Position numbers and translations under genes: made by a program. This document shows, in pieces, positions 37,507 through 46,778 of a DNA stretch of 64,000 nt; position 1 is the stretch's first letter; the number at the start of each line of letters is the position of its first letter. The notes under the pieces were generated by a model. That model was not told the DNA's origin and ran no database searches. It saw only the letters and a program-made list of their open reading frames with translations. Source of the DNA: Burkholderia pyrrocinia (GTDB lineage: Bacteria > Pseudomonadota > Gammaproteobacteria > Burkholderiales > Burkholderiaceae). The DNA is taken from the NCBI RefSeq assembly GCF_018417535.1, contig NZ_CP070978.1, positions 2,294,001-2,358,000 on the forward strand. Direction: 5' to 3'.

Positions 37507-38985
37507 ATGACGATGAAAAAACAGAAGACGATCGGGACGGCATCGAAGATGCTGCTTGCATGGGGACTGCCGGCACTCGCCGGCGTCTCGCTGACGGGCG
37601 CGGCGCATGCCGACGACGCGGTGCCCGCGCCGCTGACGGTCGCGCAGGCCGCACCGGCCGCCGGTACCGCCACGAGCGTTGCGCAGGCAACGACCCCGAA
37701 CGCCATTATCAATGCCGAGGCGAACCAGGCCGTCACGCCGCCCGACGAGCCGTCGGCGCAGTCGAAGTCGAAGGGCTTCATTGCCGACAGCCATCTCGAT
37801 TTCCTGTTCCGCAACTATTCGGACGTGCTCGACAGCAAGGGCGGCCCGCATCGCCACGCGTGGGTGCAGGGCGCGATGGCGAACTTCGAGTCGGGTTATA
37901 CGACCGGCCTGATCGGCATCGGCTTCGACGCGTCGCTGTATGCGGCACTGAAGCTCGACGGCGGCCAGGGCGCCGGCAGCATGGTGCACATCGCGAAGGG
38001 CGGCGGCGGCGGCAACCAGCTCGCGTGGGCCTACCCGGGCATCTACGACATCAAGGCGCGCATCTCCAACACGGTGGTCAAGTACGGTCTGCAGGCCGTC
38101 GACAACCCGTTCATGGAGCAGCACGACAACCGTGCGCTGCCGCCGACGTTCCTCGGCGCGACGATCGTCAGCAATGAATTCAAGAACGTGATGCTCGAGG
38201 CCGGCAGCTTCACGAAGACCGACGCGCGCGGTCACACGACGCTCACCAACCTGACGACGCAATACGGCGGCACGCGCATCAATCGCCTGTCGTATGTCGG
38301 CGGCACGTGGGACTACTCGCCGAACGGCGAAGTCGCGCTGTACGCGAACCAGGCCGACGACGTGTGGCACCAGTACTACGCGTCGGTGAAGCACAGCATC
38401 GGCAGCCCGCAGACGATCAAGTGGACGGGCTTCGGCAACGTCTACTCGACGCACGACACCGGCGACGCGCTGCAGGGCAAGATCGACAACAACGCATACA
38501 GCCTGTCGGTGGCCGCGCAGCACGGCCCGCACGAGCTGCTGCTCGGCTTCCAGCAGGTGCTCGGCGACCAGTTCTTCGACTACCTGAACGAAACGAACGG
38601 CATCTTCCTGACCAACTCGATGGACGTCGACTACAACGCGCCGCACGAAAAGTCGCTGCAACTGCGTTACACGTTCTACGGCAAGGAAGCGGGCCTGCCG
38701 GGCTTCAAGGCGATGGTCTGGGGCGTGACGGGCTGGGGTGCGGACGGCAGCGCGGGCGCGGCGAACGACCCGACCAAGTCGAGCATCTACTGGAGCAACG
38801 GCGCGCCGGTGCAGGGCCGTCACCACGAGTTCGGCTTCATCCCGTCGTACACGTTCCAGAGCGGCAAGCTGAAGGACACGAAGGTCACGTTCATCGCGAT
38901 GTGGCACAACGGTTCGGCACACTATTCGGACGCGACGAACCGCGAGTACCGTCTGGTCGTGAACCTGCCGCTGCACGCGTTCTGA
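37507..38985 (+). CDS. OprD-family outer membrane porin
   Basis: A 492-residue outer-membrane porin with a signal peptide (about residues 1-35, ending AHA) and a low-complexity Ala/Thr-rich segment before the barrel. The barrel begins at SKGFIADSHLDFLFRNYSDV and ends with the typical terminal strand REYRLVVNLPLHAF (C-terminal Phe needed for Bam assembly). OprD-type porins take up small amino acids and peptides. Its place behind oppABCDF suggests it feeds peptides to that transporter (inference). ATG 37507 or 37513. Confidence 0.88.
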   Translation: MTMKKQKTIGTASKMLLAWGLPALAGVSLTGAAHADDAVPAPLTVAQAAPAAGTATSVAQATTPNAIINAEANQAVTPPDEPSAQSKSKGFIADSHLDFLFRNYSDVLDSKGGPHRHAWVQGAMANFESGYTTGLIGIGFDASLYAALKLDGGQGAGSMVHIAKGGGGGNQLAWAYPGIYDIKARISNTVVKYGLQAVDNPFMEQHDNRALPPTFLGATIVSNEFKNVMLEAGSFTKTDARGHTTLTNLTTQYGGTRINRLSYVGGTWDYSPNGEVALYANQADDVWHQYYASVKHSIGSPQTIKWTGFGNVYSTHDTGDALQGKIDNNAYSLSVAAQHGPHELLLGFQQVLGDQFFDYLNETNGIFLTNSMDVDYNAPHEKSLQLRYTFYGKEAGLPGFKAMVWGVTGWGADGSAGAANDPTKSSIYWSNGAPVQGRHHEFGFIPSYTFQSGKLKDTKVTFIAMWHNGSAHYSDATNREYRLVVNLPLHAF

Positions 38986-38990
38986 TCGAA

Positions 38991-39009
38991 GGGGGACGCC
39001 GGGTCCCCC
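38991..39009 (+). terminator. Possible terminator of the opp-porin unit
   Basis: A 7-bp stem GGGGGAC/GTCCCCC with a 5-nt loop, 6 bp after the porin stop. There is no T-tract, so confidence is low. Confidence 0.4.
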
Positions 39010-39049
39010 GCATTCCCCGCATCGCGCGGCCGGCCTGCGAGCAGTGCAA

Positions 39050-40045
39050 TCAGGCCGGCTTGTGCAACCCCGCGACCGGATCGTTCGCGGCGGGCATTTC
39101 TTCCGCGAGCGACGTGAGCTGGCGGCCCGTATCGCGCCATGCGTCGAGGCCGCCGCGCAGCGCGAGCGCATCGGTGAAGCCTGCGTCCAGCAGGCGCTTC
39201 GCCATCAGCGCGGCCGTCACTTCGTTCGGGCATGAGCAGTACACGACGAACTTCTGCGTGAGCGGATAGCGCGCGACGATGTCGCCGATCTGCCGCTCGT
39301 CGGCGAACTGCGCGCCGGGAATCGTGAACGGGTCGAGCTTGCGGTGCTCGGGCGAGCGTACGTCGAGCACCACCGGCGCGGTGGCGTCGCGCAGCAGCAG
39401 GTCGAGTTCGTCGACGCCGATCCGCGCGTTCGCGAGCTGGCGGATCAGCGCGCGGCGGCGCATCCAGCGCACGGCCGCATAGATCGCCAGCAGCGCGACG
39501 ATGACCAGCAGCACCGCGCGGCCGAGGTGGCTCGCGCCGGCGAACAGCCAGTCGATCTGCCGGTAGAACACGATCCCGGCCACCAGCCCGACGATCGTCC
39601 ACAGCGCGGCGCCGAGCGCGTCGTAACCGGCGAACGTGCGATAGCGCGTGCCGAGCGCGCCGGCCATCGGCACCGACACAAGCGACAGCCCGGGAATGAA
39701 GCGTGCGACGGCGAGCACGCGCACGCCGTAGCGGCCGAAGAAGCGTTCGGTCTTTCTCACGCAGGAATCGCGCGACAGCGACAGCCGGCAGATCGTCTTC
39801 AGCGTCGTGCCGCCGTAACGCCGCCCGGCGACGTACCAGACGGTGTCGCCGATCAGCGCGCCGAACACCGACAGCGCCACCACCGTCACCAGTTGCGAGC
39901 CGATCATCTCCGGATGCATCGCGGACATCGCGCCGAACAGCACGAGCGTCGGCATCGCGGGCACCGGCAGGCCGATGGCCGCCGCGAGCACGTTGGCGAA
40001 CACGAGAAGCGGCCCGTACTGGGCGACGAGGTCACGGAGGAGCAT
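39050..40045 (-). CDS. DedA-rhodanese fusion membrane protein
   Basis: A 331-residue protein made of two parts. Residues 1-190 are a DedA (SNARE-associated/VTT) membrane domain with helices and the re-entrant loop segment RFGR-like FFGRYGVRVLAVARFIPGLSLVSVPMAG. Residues 205-320 form a rhodanese domain with the active-site loop YCSCPNEVTA (Cys about residue 268). DedA proteins act in lipid flipping and pH homeostasis; rhodaneses handle sulfane sulfur. A single polypeptide linking them suggests a sulfur-handling role at the membrane (inference). Start ATG 40045. Confidence 0.87.
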   Translation of the reverse strand: MLLRDLVAQYGPLLVFANVLAAAIGLPVPAMPTLVLFGAMSAMHPEMIGSQLVTVVALSVFGALIGDTVWYVAGRRYGGTTLKTICRLSLSRDSCVRKTERFFGRYGVRVLAVARFIPGLSLVSVPMAGALGTRYRTFAGYDALGAALWTIVGLVAGIVFYRQIDWLFAGASHLGRAVLLVIVALLAIYAAVRWMRRRALIRQLANARIGVDELDLLLRDATAPVVLDVRSPEHRKLDPFTIPGAQFADERQIGDIVARYPLTQKFVVYCSCPNEVTAALMAKRLLDAGFTDALALRGGLDAWRDTGRQLTSLAEEMPAANDPVAGLHKPA

Positions 40046-40197
40046 GACGGCTGGCCGAAAAGGAAACGCGTGGGCAGGAAACGCAGATGGGCCGATTATC
40101 GGCCATTTTCAAGACAGCGGCGGGAATGACGGAAAGCGCCTGACGGCGGCAGGGGGCGCGGTGAGCCGGCGCGCTGCGCGCGGCTCACCGTTTGAAA

Positions 40198-40467
40198 TCA
40201 GGAGGAGGTGCGGGCGAGCGACGCGGCGCCGTGGTTTTCGCCGGGCAGCTCGGCGCCGTGCGAGCGGATCGCCGCGATCAGTTCGGCCGGCGTGATCTCG
40301 TAGCGGACCTCGCGGTGGATGCCGGGCTTGCGTTCGTCGATCTCGATCAGCAGCACGCTCTTGCCGTCGCCGGTTGCTTCGAGCCGGAGCGACCGCAGTT
40401 CGCGGCCGTCGGCCGGGTCGTGTTCGGTGAGCAGGGTCATTGCCCCGGATGAGCCGGTAGTGCGCAT
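40198..40467 (-). CDS. Small hypothetical protein
   Basis: An 89-residue soluble protein with an alternating strand pattern (LLIEIDERKPGIHREVRYEITPAELIAAIRSHG). It is probably a small alpha/beta protein. ATG 40467 has a GAGGATA ribosome site; an internal ATG at 40440 is possible. Family not recognised; single gene. Confidence 0.65.
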   Translation of the reverse strand: MRTTGSSGAMTLLTEHDPADGRELRSLRLEATGDGKSVLLIEIDERKPGIHREVRYEITPAELIAAIRSHGAELPGENHGAASLARTSS

Positions 40468-40734
40468 CGAACCTATCCTCGTATCGTGGATGCCGTGGCG
40501 GCGAAGATGTCTTTGTTGAATACAACTTGTCGCAGTTTAACGCGAACGGGCCGCAACACGGAGCATTTTCGTGGGGGCGAAATGAGGGTTATACCACCGA
40601 TCCCTCTGATGTTTGACCCGCGCCGGGCGGGCGTTTCAGCCCGATCGGGCGCGGCCGCGGCCGGCGCCTGACCGGCGTTCGCGGCCGCGCCGGCGCGGGC
40701 GGCGACACGCGCTGCAACGCGCGTCGCCGCGGTG

Positions 40735-43086
40735 TCAGAAGCGGTCGGCCAGCCCCATCGCCGGGTCGCTGACCGAGTGGCGGCCCGTTTCGACACGGCC
40801 GGCCACACGGCGCGAGAAGCTCGCATCGCTGTCCGCGGTGACGATGAAGTCGTACCAGTGGCCGGTCGAGTCGAGCTTCCAGTGCAGCTCGGACTGGTCG
40901 CCGGCGCGCACCGTGACGGTCCACGTGGTGCCCGTACCGTTGCCATTGCCGTAATGGTGGCCCTGGCTGTTGCCGTTCTCGTTGCCATGACCGCGATCGT
41001 CGTTCGTGCCACGGCCGGACAGCGGCCCGTAGACCTGGTTCGACTTCACCGTGAAGCGCACCGTGCCGCCGCCGTCGTTGCGCAGTCGCAGGTGGAGGTT
41101 GCCGCTCGCGCCTGCATAGCCGACGCGAACTTCCGGATGAGGCGCGCGCGCACCGGCCAGGCGGCTCAGGTCGCCGGTGAAGCGGCGGTGATAGCCGTTC
41201 GGGCCGAGCACCCACAGGTCATATTTGCCGCCATTGTCGGCGCGCGCGGCCCAGTCGCCGTGCAGCGTCTTGCCCGGCTCGACGGCGTAGCGCTGCGGCA
41301 GGCGGTCGAGATGCAGCTTGTCGTAGACGTGGAACACGGCGGCGGCGCGGCCCGTGTTCGCGAACTTCAGCGTGACCGTGCCGGTGCCGGCATCGGTCCG
41401 CGCGCTCGCATGCAGCTCGTACGGCAACGCGCGCGACGGGCGCACGCCGGTGGCTTGCGCGGGCAGCGCCGGCGTAGCCGGCGGCACGATCTTCGGCGCG
41501 GCCTGCTGCGCGGCGCTCAGCGCGTCGACCTGGCTTTTCGTCGTATGGCCCGCGAGCGTCGGCAGCGGTTCGTTGTTCGGCGAGCGGAAGTTGAACGCGC
41601 TCGTCAGGTCGCCGCACACCGCGCGGCGATACGCGCCGATCTGCGGCTCCGCGACGCCGAAGCGCTTCTCGAGGAAGAGCAGCGTCGACGTATGGTCGAA
41701 CACCTGCGAGTTGACCCAGCCGCCGCGGCTCCACGGCGACACGACCCACATCGGCACGCGCGGGCCCGGGCCGTACGGACGGCCGTCCGTCGCCGGCTGG
41801 CTCGACGTGGCCGGCGTGAAGTCGTGGTACTCGACGGCGACGTCGGCATCCCGCAGCGTATGGCCGCCCGCGAGCGTGCCGTCGGCGTTGCGCGACGGCG
41901 CCGCCGGCGACGGCATGTGGTCGAAGAAGCCGTCGTTCTCGTCGTAGTTGACCAGCAGCACCGTCTTGCTCCACACCTCCGGGTTCGCCGTCAGCGCATC
42001 GAGCACGGCCTGCACGTACCAGCCGCCCTGCGCGGGGCTCGACGGCCCCGGGTGTTCGCTGTACATGGACGGCGGGATGATCCACGACACTTCCGGCAGC
42101 TTGCCGTTGCGGATGTCGCCGCGCAACGTTTCGAGAAAGCCGTACGGCATCGTGTTGCCGAAGCCTTTCGCGAGCGGGCTCAACGGATCGTCGATCGCGG
42201 GATCGTAGAACGCACCGGCCGCCGTCGCGGGCTGCGTGATGTCCGTCGACGCGACGTACGCGGGCCGGCGCGCGGCCGGCATCTGCTCGATCGCCGCGCG
42301 CCAGTGGCGGAAGCTCATCATCTCGTTGCAGCCGAAGTTGTCGATCAGGCTCTGGTAGACCTTCCAGTTCACGCCGGCCTGCTGCAGCCGGTCGGCATAG
42401 GTCGTCCAGGTCCAGCCCTGGCTCGACGGGCCGATGTCGTTGCCGCCGTTGAACTGGTTGTTCAGCGCGGCGATCTTCACGCGGCTGCCGTCGGCGGGGC
42501 TGATGCCGTTCGGGCCGTTGGTGCCGCTCCAGTAGAACAGGCGGTTCGCGATCGTGCCCGTGTGCATCCCGCAGTGGTAGTGGTCGCACAGCGTGAACGC
42601 ATCGGCGAGCGCGCGCTGGAACGGCACTTCCGCCGCGTCGTAATAACCCATCGACAGCGGCGTCTTCGAGTCGGGCCAGCGGTTCATCCGGCCGTGATCC
42701 CACGCGGCCTGCGAATCGGCCCACGTGTGCGGCGTGCCGCCCGCGCGCTGCGCGTTGCCCTGGCTCGCGTCGAGGTGATACGGCGTGCAGGTCGTGGCGG
42801 GCGTCGTCTTCGTGTAGGTCTGATGGAACACGTCGCGGCCGTTCGGCGACGGCACCGCGAAGCGGTCGCCGTAGCCGCGCACGCCCTTGAACGTGCCGAA
42901 GTAGCTGTCGAACGCGCGGTTCTCCATCATCAGCAGCACCACGTGCTTGACGTCCTTGATGGTCCCCGTTTCGTGAAACGCGGGAATGGCGAGCGCGCGG
43001 CGGATGCTCGGCGGAAACGCGGCGAGCGTGGCGGCGGCGAGGCCGGAAGTGGCGGTCTGTTGAAGGAATTTGCGGCGTGACGTCAT
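40735..43086 (-). CDS. Phosphocholine-type phospholipase C, Tat-exported
   Basis: A 783-residue phosphoesterase of the PLC/acid phosphatase family, which releases diacylglycerol from phosphatidylcholine or sphingomyelin. The N-terminus has a twin-arginine signal (TSRRKFLQQTA) for export folded. The metal-centre motif is LMMENRAFDSYFG (about residues 54-66), followed by DHYHCGMHTGT. Two C-terminal DUF756-type beta domains follow (about 565-783). In the second lies an insert rich in Gly, Asn and His (about residues 690-722), absent from most family members. Length fits PlcN/PlcC. Single gene. Confidence 0.9.
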   Translation of the reverse strand: MTSRRKFLQQTATSGLAAATLAAFPPSIRRALAIPAFHETGTIKDVKHVVLLMMENRAFDSYFGTFKGVRGYGDRFAVPSPNGRDVFHQTYTKTTPATTCTPYHLDASQGNAQRAGGTPHTWADSQAAWDHGRMNRWPDSKTPLSMGYYDAAEVPFQRALADAFTLCDHYHCGMHTGTIANRLFYWSGTNGPNGISPADGSRVKIAALNNQFNGGNDIGPSSQGWTWTTYADRLQQAGVNWKVYQSLIDNFGCNEMMSFRHWRAAIEQMPAARRPAYVASTDITQPATAAGAFYDPAIDDPLSPLAKGFGNTMPYGFLETLRGDIRNGKLPEVSWIIPPSMYSEHPGPSSPAQGGWYVQAVLDALTANPEVWSKTVLLVNYDENDGFFDHMPSPAAPSRNADGTLAGGHTLRDADVAVEYHDFTPATSSQPATDGRPYGPGPRVPMWVVSPWSRGGWVNSQVFDHTSTLLFLEKRFGVAEPQIGAYRRAVCGDLTSAFNFRSPNNEPLPTLAGHTTKSQVDALSAAQQAAPKIVPPATPALPAQATGVRPSRALPYELHASARTDAGTGTVTLKFANTGRAAAVFHVYDKLHLDRLPQRYAVEPGKTLHGDWAARADNGGKYDLWVLGPNGYHRRFTGDLSRLAGARAPHPEVRVGYAGASGNLHLRLRNDGGGTVRFTVKSNQVYGPLSGRGTNDDRGHGNENGNSQGHHYGNGNGTGTTWTVTVRAGDQSELHWKLDSTGHWYDFIVTADSDASFSRRVAGRVETGRHSVSDPAMGLADRF

Positions 43087-43660
43087 GGCGTTCGGATCCT
43101 GTGATGGTGGGAGCGTTCGTGACTTCGTCCGGAGGCGCCCGTGCGTCGCCCCCCTGGGACGATCCGCGATGCGGGTGCGTTCGAGTGCGTCGGCCGCGCG
43201 TGCCGGATCTGCGTGCATCGCGCGCGACACGGGTGTCGTGCGGATGTATCGGCGGTCGTCGCGATCCTGTGCGCCGCGCGCTCGTGATGCGCGGGCCAGG
43301 ACGTCGGCACACACCGGCCCGGCGCATGCCGGGCTGGGCCGCGCCCAGTCTAGGGAGGCGACATGACGTCGACGTGATGAAGAAATGACATCGCATGTCG
43401 CGCGTGTGACGTTGTGTGCACAACGATTCATTCGGGTGCGATGCGTGACGGAAGGGGGTAAGGAATTACCGATTGCCGCATGCGGAATCGGTCATATTTT
43501 TCGAATCGCAGCCGTGATCGCGTGTCGTTGCGGATGCAACGGCATCGCGCGACGACGTGACGCCCATGTTTCAAATGCGTGAAATCGGCTAAGCTCGAAA
43601 CGTTGCTGCGCATGTGCGCAGTCCGCGCCGCCGGCGCGACTTTTCGGAACCGGCCCACCC
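43087..43660. other. Intergenic region with palindrome and unassigned terminator
   Basis: 574 bp between the divergent plc and GNAT genes. It contains the palindrome CGTTGTG-TG-CACAACG (43410-43425) and, at 43468-43501, a near-perfect inverted repeat with ACCGATT arms and an inner CCGCATGCGG, followed by CATATTTTT. The latter looks like a plus-strand terminator, but no plus-strand gene precedes it. No protein-coding frame seen. Confidence 0.5.
43468..43501 (+). terminator. Terminator-like hairpin without an assigned gene
   Basis: The stem ACCGATT-(G)-CCGCATGCGG-AATCGGT is followed by a T5 run. It could end a small RNA starting upstream, or be an operator. Confidence 0.45.
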
Positions 43661-44161
43661 ATGACCGACATCAAGATCCGGCACAGCGAGACGCACGACG
43701 TCGACGCGATCCGGCAGATCGCCGCCCATCCCGCGGTGTACATGGATACGCTGCAGCATCCGTTTCCGTCGCTCGAGAAATGGCGGAAGCGACTCGAAAA
43801 CGCGCACGAGCGCGGCGTGAGCCTCGTCGCCGAAATCGACGGCGCGGTGGTCGGCCATCTCGGCCTGCAGTTCGAGCCGAATCCGCGCCGGCGCCATGCG
43901 GCGGGGCTCGGCATGATGGTCGATGCGGCCCATCACGGGCGCGGCGTCGGCAGCAGGCTGCTCGCGGCCGCGATCGATTTCGCGGAAAACTGGCTGAACC
44001 TCACGCGTCTCGAGTTGACCGTGTTCACCGACAACCGCGCGGCAATCGCGCTCTACGAGAAGCACGGTTTCCGGATCGAAGGCGAATCGCCAGGCTATGC
44101 ATTGCGCGACGGCGTGCATGCGTCCGTGTATTACATGGCGCGGATCAAGGCGCGGCAATGA
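43661..44161 (+). CDS. GNAT-family N-acetyltransferase
   Basis: A 166-residue acetyltransferase. The acetyl-CoA-binding loop is the HHGRGVGSRLL segment (about residues 91-101), followed by LTRLELTVFTDNRAAIALYEKHGF, the usual C-terminal part of the fold. The sequence is in the YhhY/RimI-like group that acetylates amino acids or small molecules. Single gene, start ATG 43661. Substrate unknown. Confidence 0.87.
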   Translation: MTDIKIRHSETHDVDAIRQIAAHPAVYMDTLQHPFPSLEKWRKRLENAHERGVSLVAEIDGAVVGHLGLQFEPNPRRRHAAGLGMMVDAAHHGRGVGSRLLAAAIDFAENWLNLTRLELTVFTDNRAAIALYEKHGFRIEGESPGYALRDGVHASVYYMARIKARQ

Positions 44162-44459
44162 AGGGCCGGCCGATGCGTATGTGACGGCACACGCGGCCGC
44201 GATGCCGCGCGTCATATTCATTCGAGAATTCGTTGGTTTTCCGCAGGCTGCGCCGGTCGTATCGTTGATCGATTTGCCGGTCGATTCGGCCGGTGTCCGC
44301 TTTTTTTGCGTCGATGCGCGCGCGCCATGCGTCGCCGCATTCCGGCGTGCGCCACGCCGCACGCCGGTGCGCTTCATCGCTTCATGAACATCGCTTCATG
44401 GTCACCGTTTCGCGCGACACACCTTCCCGCAACCGTCTCCTTCAACGGAACCCGCTTCG

Positions 44460-46055
44460 ATGAAAACCGCTCTCCGGAATCTGACTGCCGCCTGCCTGTT
44501 CGCCGCCGCGGGTGCGGCGTTTGCCGCTGCCGCGCCTTCGGGCGCCACCGTGTCGAGTGCGTCGCCCGAAGGCGCGCATCTGCCGCCCGGCATCGCGTGG
44601 CAGCACGGCGATGTCGATGCCGCCTTCGCGCTGGCGAAGCGCACCGGCAAGCCGCTGCTGCTCTACTGGGGCGCGGTGTGGTGCCCGTCGTGCAACCAGG
44701 TGAAGTCGACGATCTTCAGCCAGCAGGCATTCAAGACCCGCTCGTCGTTCTTCGTGCCCGTGTATCTCGACGGCGATACCGAAAGCGCGCAAAAGCTCGG
44801 CGAGCGTTTCAAGGTGCACGGCTATCCGACGATGATCCTGTTCCGCCCCGACGGCACCGAAGTGACGCGGCTGCCGGGCGAAGCCGATCTCGACCGCTAC
44901 ATGCAGGCGCTGTCGCTCGGGATGACGGCCGCGCATCCGGTGCGGCAGACGCTCGCGACGGCGCTGAAGAACGGCGCGTCGCTGACGCCGGACGAATGGC
45001 GCCTGCTGGCCGACTATTCGTGGGATACCGACGGCGCGCTGCCGGTGCCGGCCGATCGTGTCGCCGAGACGCTGCAGTCGCTTGCGCAACGCGCGCGGGC
45101 GGCCGGTGCGAAGGCTGAATCGGCGCGCTTCGCGCTGAAGTCGGCGGTGGTTGCCGCGTCGGACGACCCGGCGCAGGCCGGCGCGCTCGACAAGGCGGCG
45201 CTCGCCGAATCGCTGCGCACGGTGTTGCACGATCCCGCGCTGTCGCGGGCCGATTCGGACGTGCTGGTCGCGGCGCCCGCACGCGTGGTTGCGTATCTCG
45301 GCGGCGACGACGCGCAGCGCGCGAAATTGCGCGGCGCGTACGACACGGCGCTCGCGCGGCTGTCGACCGACACCACGCTGTCGTCGATCGACCGGCTGAT
45401 GGCGCTGCACGGCCGCGTGCTGCTCGCGCGCGGCGACGCGCGCAAGGGCGCGCCGCTCGCTGCGCCGGCGCTGGTCGACACCGCGCGCAAGCAGATCGCC
45501 GCGTCGGTGCAGGGCGCAGCGAATGCGTATGAACGGCAGGCGCTTGTCAGCGAGGGCGCGGACACGCTGACCGACGCGGGGCTGTACGACGAATCCGATG
45601 CGTTGCTGAAGGCCGAGTTGCCGCGTTCGTCGACGCCGTACTACTTCATGTCAGGGCTGGCCGCGAATGCGAAGGCGCGCGGCGACAAGGCCGCGGCACT
45701 CGACTGGTATCGCAAGGCATACGACTTGGCGAGCGGGCCGGCGACGAAGCTGCGCTGGGGCGCGACCTATTTTGCGAATGCGGTTGAACTGGCGCCGGAC
45801 GATTCGGCGCGCATCGAAGGGATTGCCGCGAGCGTGCTCGCACAGGCCGGCAAGACGCGGGACGCGTTCTACGGCGCGAACCTGCGTGCGTTGACGAAGG
45901 TCGTCACGCAATTGAACCGCTGGCGCAGCGGCGGCGCGCACGATGCGTCGGTCCGGTCGGTCGTGAAGCAGTTCGACGGCGTATGCGGGAAGCTGCCCGC
46001 GGGCGATCCGCAGGCAGCGGCGTGCGCGAAGCTGATCCAGCCCGTGAAGGCTTGA
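44460..46055 (+). CDS. Thioredoxin-like protein with helical repeat region
   Basis: A 531-residue exported protein. It has a Sec signal (about residues 1-24), a thioredoxin fold (about 45-150) with the active site WCPSC (about 76-80) and the cis-Pro region HGYPTM, and then a long alpha-helical region of about 370 residues with TPR-like helices (for example SGLAANAKARGDKAAALDWYRKAYDLA). Probably a periplasmic thiol-disulfide protein, perhaps a reductase of a specific client bound by the helical part (inference). The redox pair CPSC is not the common CGPC. Single gene. Confidence 0.83.
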   Translation: MKTALRNLTAACLFAAAGAAFAAAAPSGATVSSASPEGAHLPPGIAWQHGDVDAAFALAKRTGKPLLLYWGAVWCPSCNQVKSTIFSQQAFKTRSSFFVPVYLDGDTESAQKLGERFKVHGYPTMILFRPDGTEVTRLPGEADLDRYMQALSLGMTAAHPVRQTLATALKNGASLTPDEWRLLADYSWDTDGALPVPADRVAETLQSLAQRARAAGAKAESARFALKSAVVAASDDPAQAGALDKAALAESLRTVLHDPALSRADSDVLVAAPARVVAYLGGDDAQRAKLRGAYDTALARLSTDTTLSSIDRLMALHGRVLLARGDARKGAPLAAPALVDTARKQIAASVQGAANAYERQALVSEGADTLTDAGLYDESDALLKAELPRSSTPYYFMSGLAANAKARGDKAAALDWYRKAYDLASGPATKLRWGATYFANAVELAPDDSARIEGIAASVLAQAGKTRDAFYGANLRALTKVVTQLNRWRSGGAHDASVRSVVKQFDGVCGKLPAGDPQAAACAKLIQPVKA

Positions 46056-46094
46056 CGACGCACGCACGCATCGTCGAGCGGGCCGGACGATCGA

Positions 46095-46346
46095 TTACTG
46101 GCCCGATTCCGACGACGCGCCGCGATCGCTGCCGTATCCGGCGTCGTGCTGGCGGGCAATTTTCGCTTCGGCGGAAACGATGCTGGCCGGATAGAACCAG
46201 TCGCTCGACTGGAAGCCGGCCTGCTTCAGCGCCTTGACTTCGGCGCGGACCTGCGCGCGCGTCAGCGGCTGGTTCGACTGCGCTTGCGCGGCGAGCGGGG
46301 CCGATACGGCCAGGGCAATGGCAACGGCTTGGATCAGGCGCTTCAT
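46095..46346 (-). CDS. DUF4148 domain-containing exported protein
   Basis: An 83-residue protein: signal peptide to about residue 22 (ending AQAQ), then LTRAQVRAEVKALKQAGFQ, the DUF4148 signature, and a short basic-to-acidic tail. A GGAGGTCC ribosome site precedes ATG 46346. It is of the same family type as the gene at 18131 but shorter. Function unknown; single gene. Confidence 0.85.
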   Translation of the reverse strand: MKRLIQAVAIALAVSAPLAAQAQSNQPLTRAQVRAEVKALKQAGFQSSDWFYPASIVSAEAKIARQHDAGYGSDRGASSESGQ

Positions 46347-46522
46347 GATCGGGACCTCCAGGATTCCGGTGAATCGCCGCGCTTCGTGAGTCGAAGCGCC
46401 GGGCGACGTTGAACCCAGTGTAGGCCGGGGCGGGCGCGCGAAAAATGCGATCGCGCCCAACGCAGTGTTTTGTTGTGGGCAACAATGGGCGGGCGGTGGC
46501 GGGCGATATCGGATGGCGGCTT

Positions 46523-46580
46523 GACGGGCGTGACGGGCGTGACGGGCGTGACGGGCGAGACGGGCGAGACGGGCGAGACG
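46523..46580. repeat. 9-bp tandem repeat GACGGGCGT/A
   Basis: Three copies of GACGGGCGT are followed by three of GACGGGCGA and a partial copy. It is a likely variable-number tandem repeat. Confidence 0.85.
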
Positions 46581-46637
46581 CCGCGCGAGTCGTGCGACGG
46601 TGCGGAGCCGACCGGTTCAGGCGAGCGAGGAAATGAA

Positions 46638-46689
46638 ATCGGACCGGATGTGAATTCCGGAATCCATTCCGGTTCGCATCCGGTCCGAT
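46638..46689 (-). terminator. Long hairpin downstream of gntP
   Basis: Arms of about 25 nt based on ATCGGACCGGATG and its complement, with one mismatch and a 2-nt bulge, closed by a 2-nt loop. On the minus strand it is followed by TTCATTTCC, so it probably ends the gntP transcript. Confidence 0.6.
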
Positions 46690-46778
46690 CGTGACAGGCA
46701 GGCCGGGCTTGAAGTGGCCTGTCGCGGCGATGCGGCAGGCCGGGAGGCGGCGTACGGAACGCCGCCTCATGCAGGTGC

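Larger units (their letters stand above)
46347..46778. other. Intergenic region with a 9-bp tandem repeat and a large hairpin
   Basis: 432 bp upstream of DUF4148 (minus) and downstream of gntP (minus). It contains the 9-bp repeat at 46523-46580 and the long hairpin at 46638-46689. Open frames here only translate the repeat and are not genes. Confidence 0.6.

Noticed and set aside
41219..43423. 734-codon minus-strand frame over phospholipase C
   Set aside because: Arg/Ala-rich off-frame translation of the phospholipase gene.
46445..46694. Small proteins with GRD or TGV/TGE collagen-like repeats
   Set aside because: They are translations of the 9-bp tandem repeat, without ribosome sites or conserved flanks.
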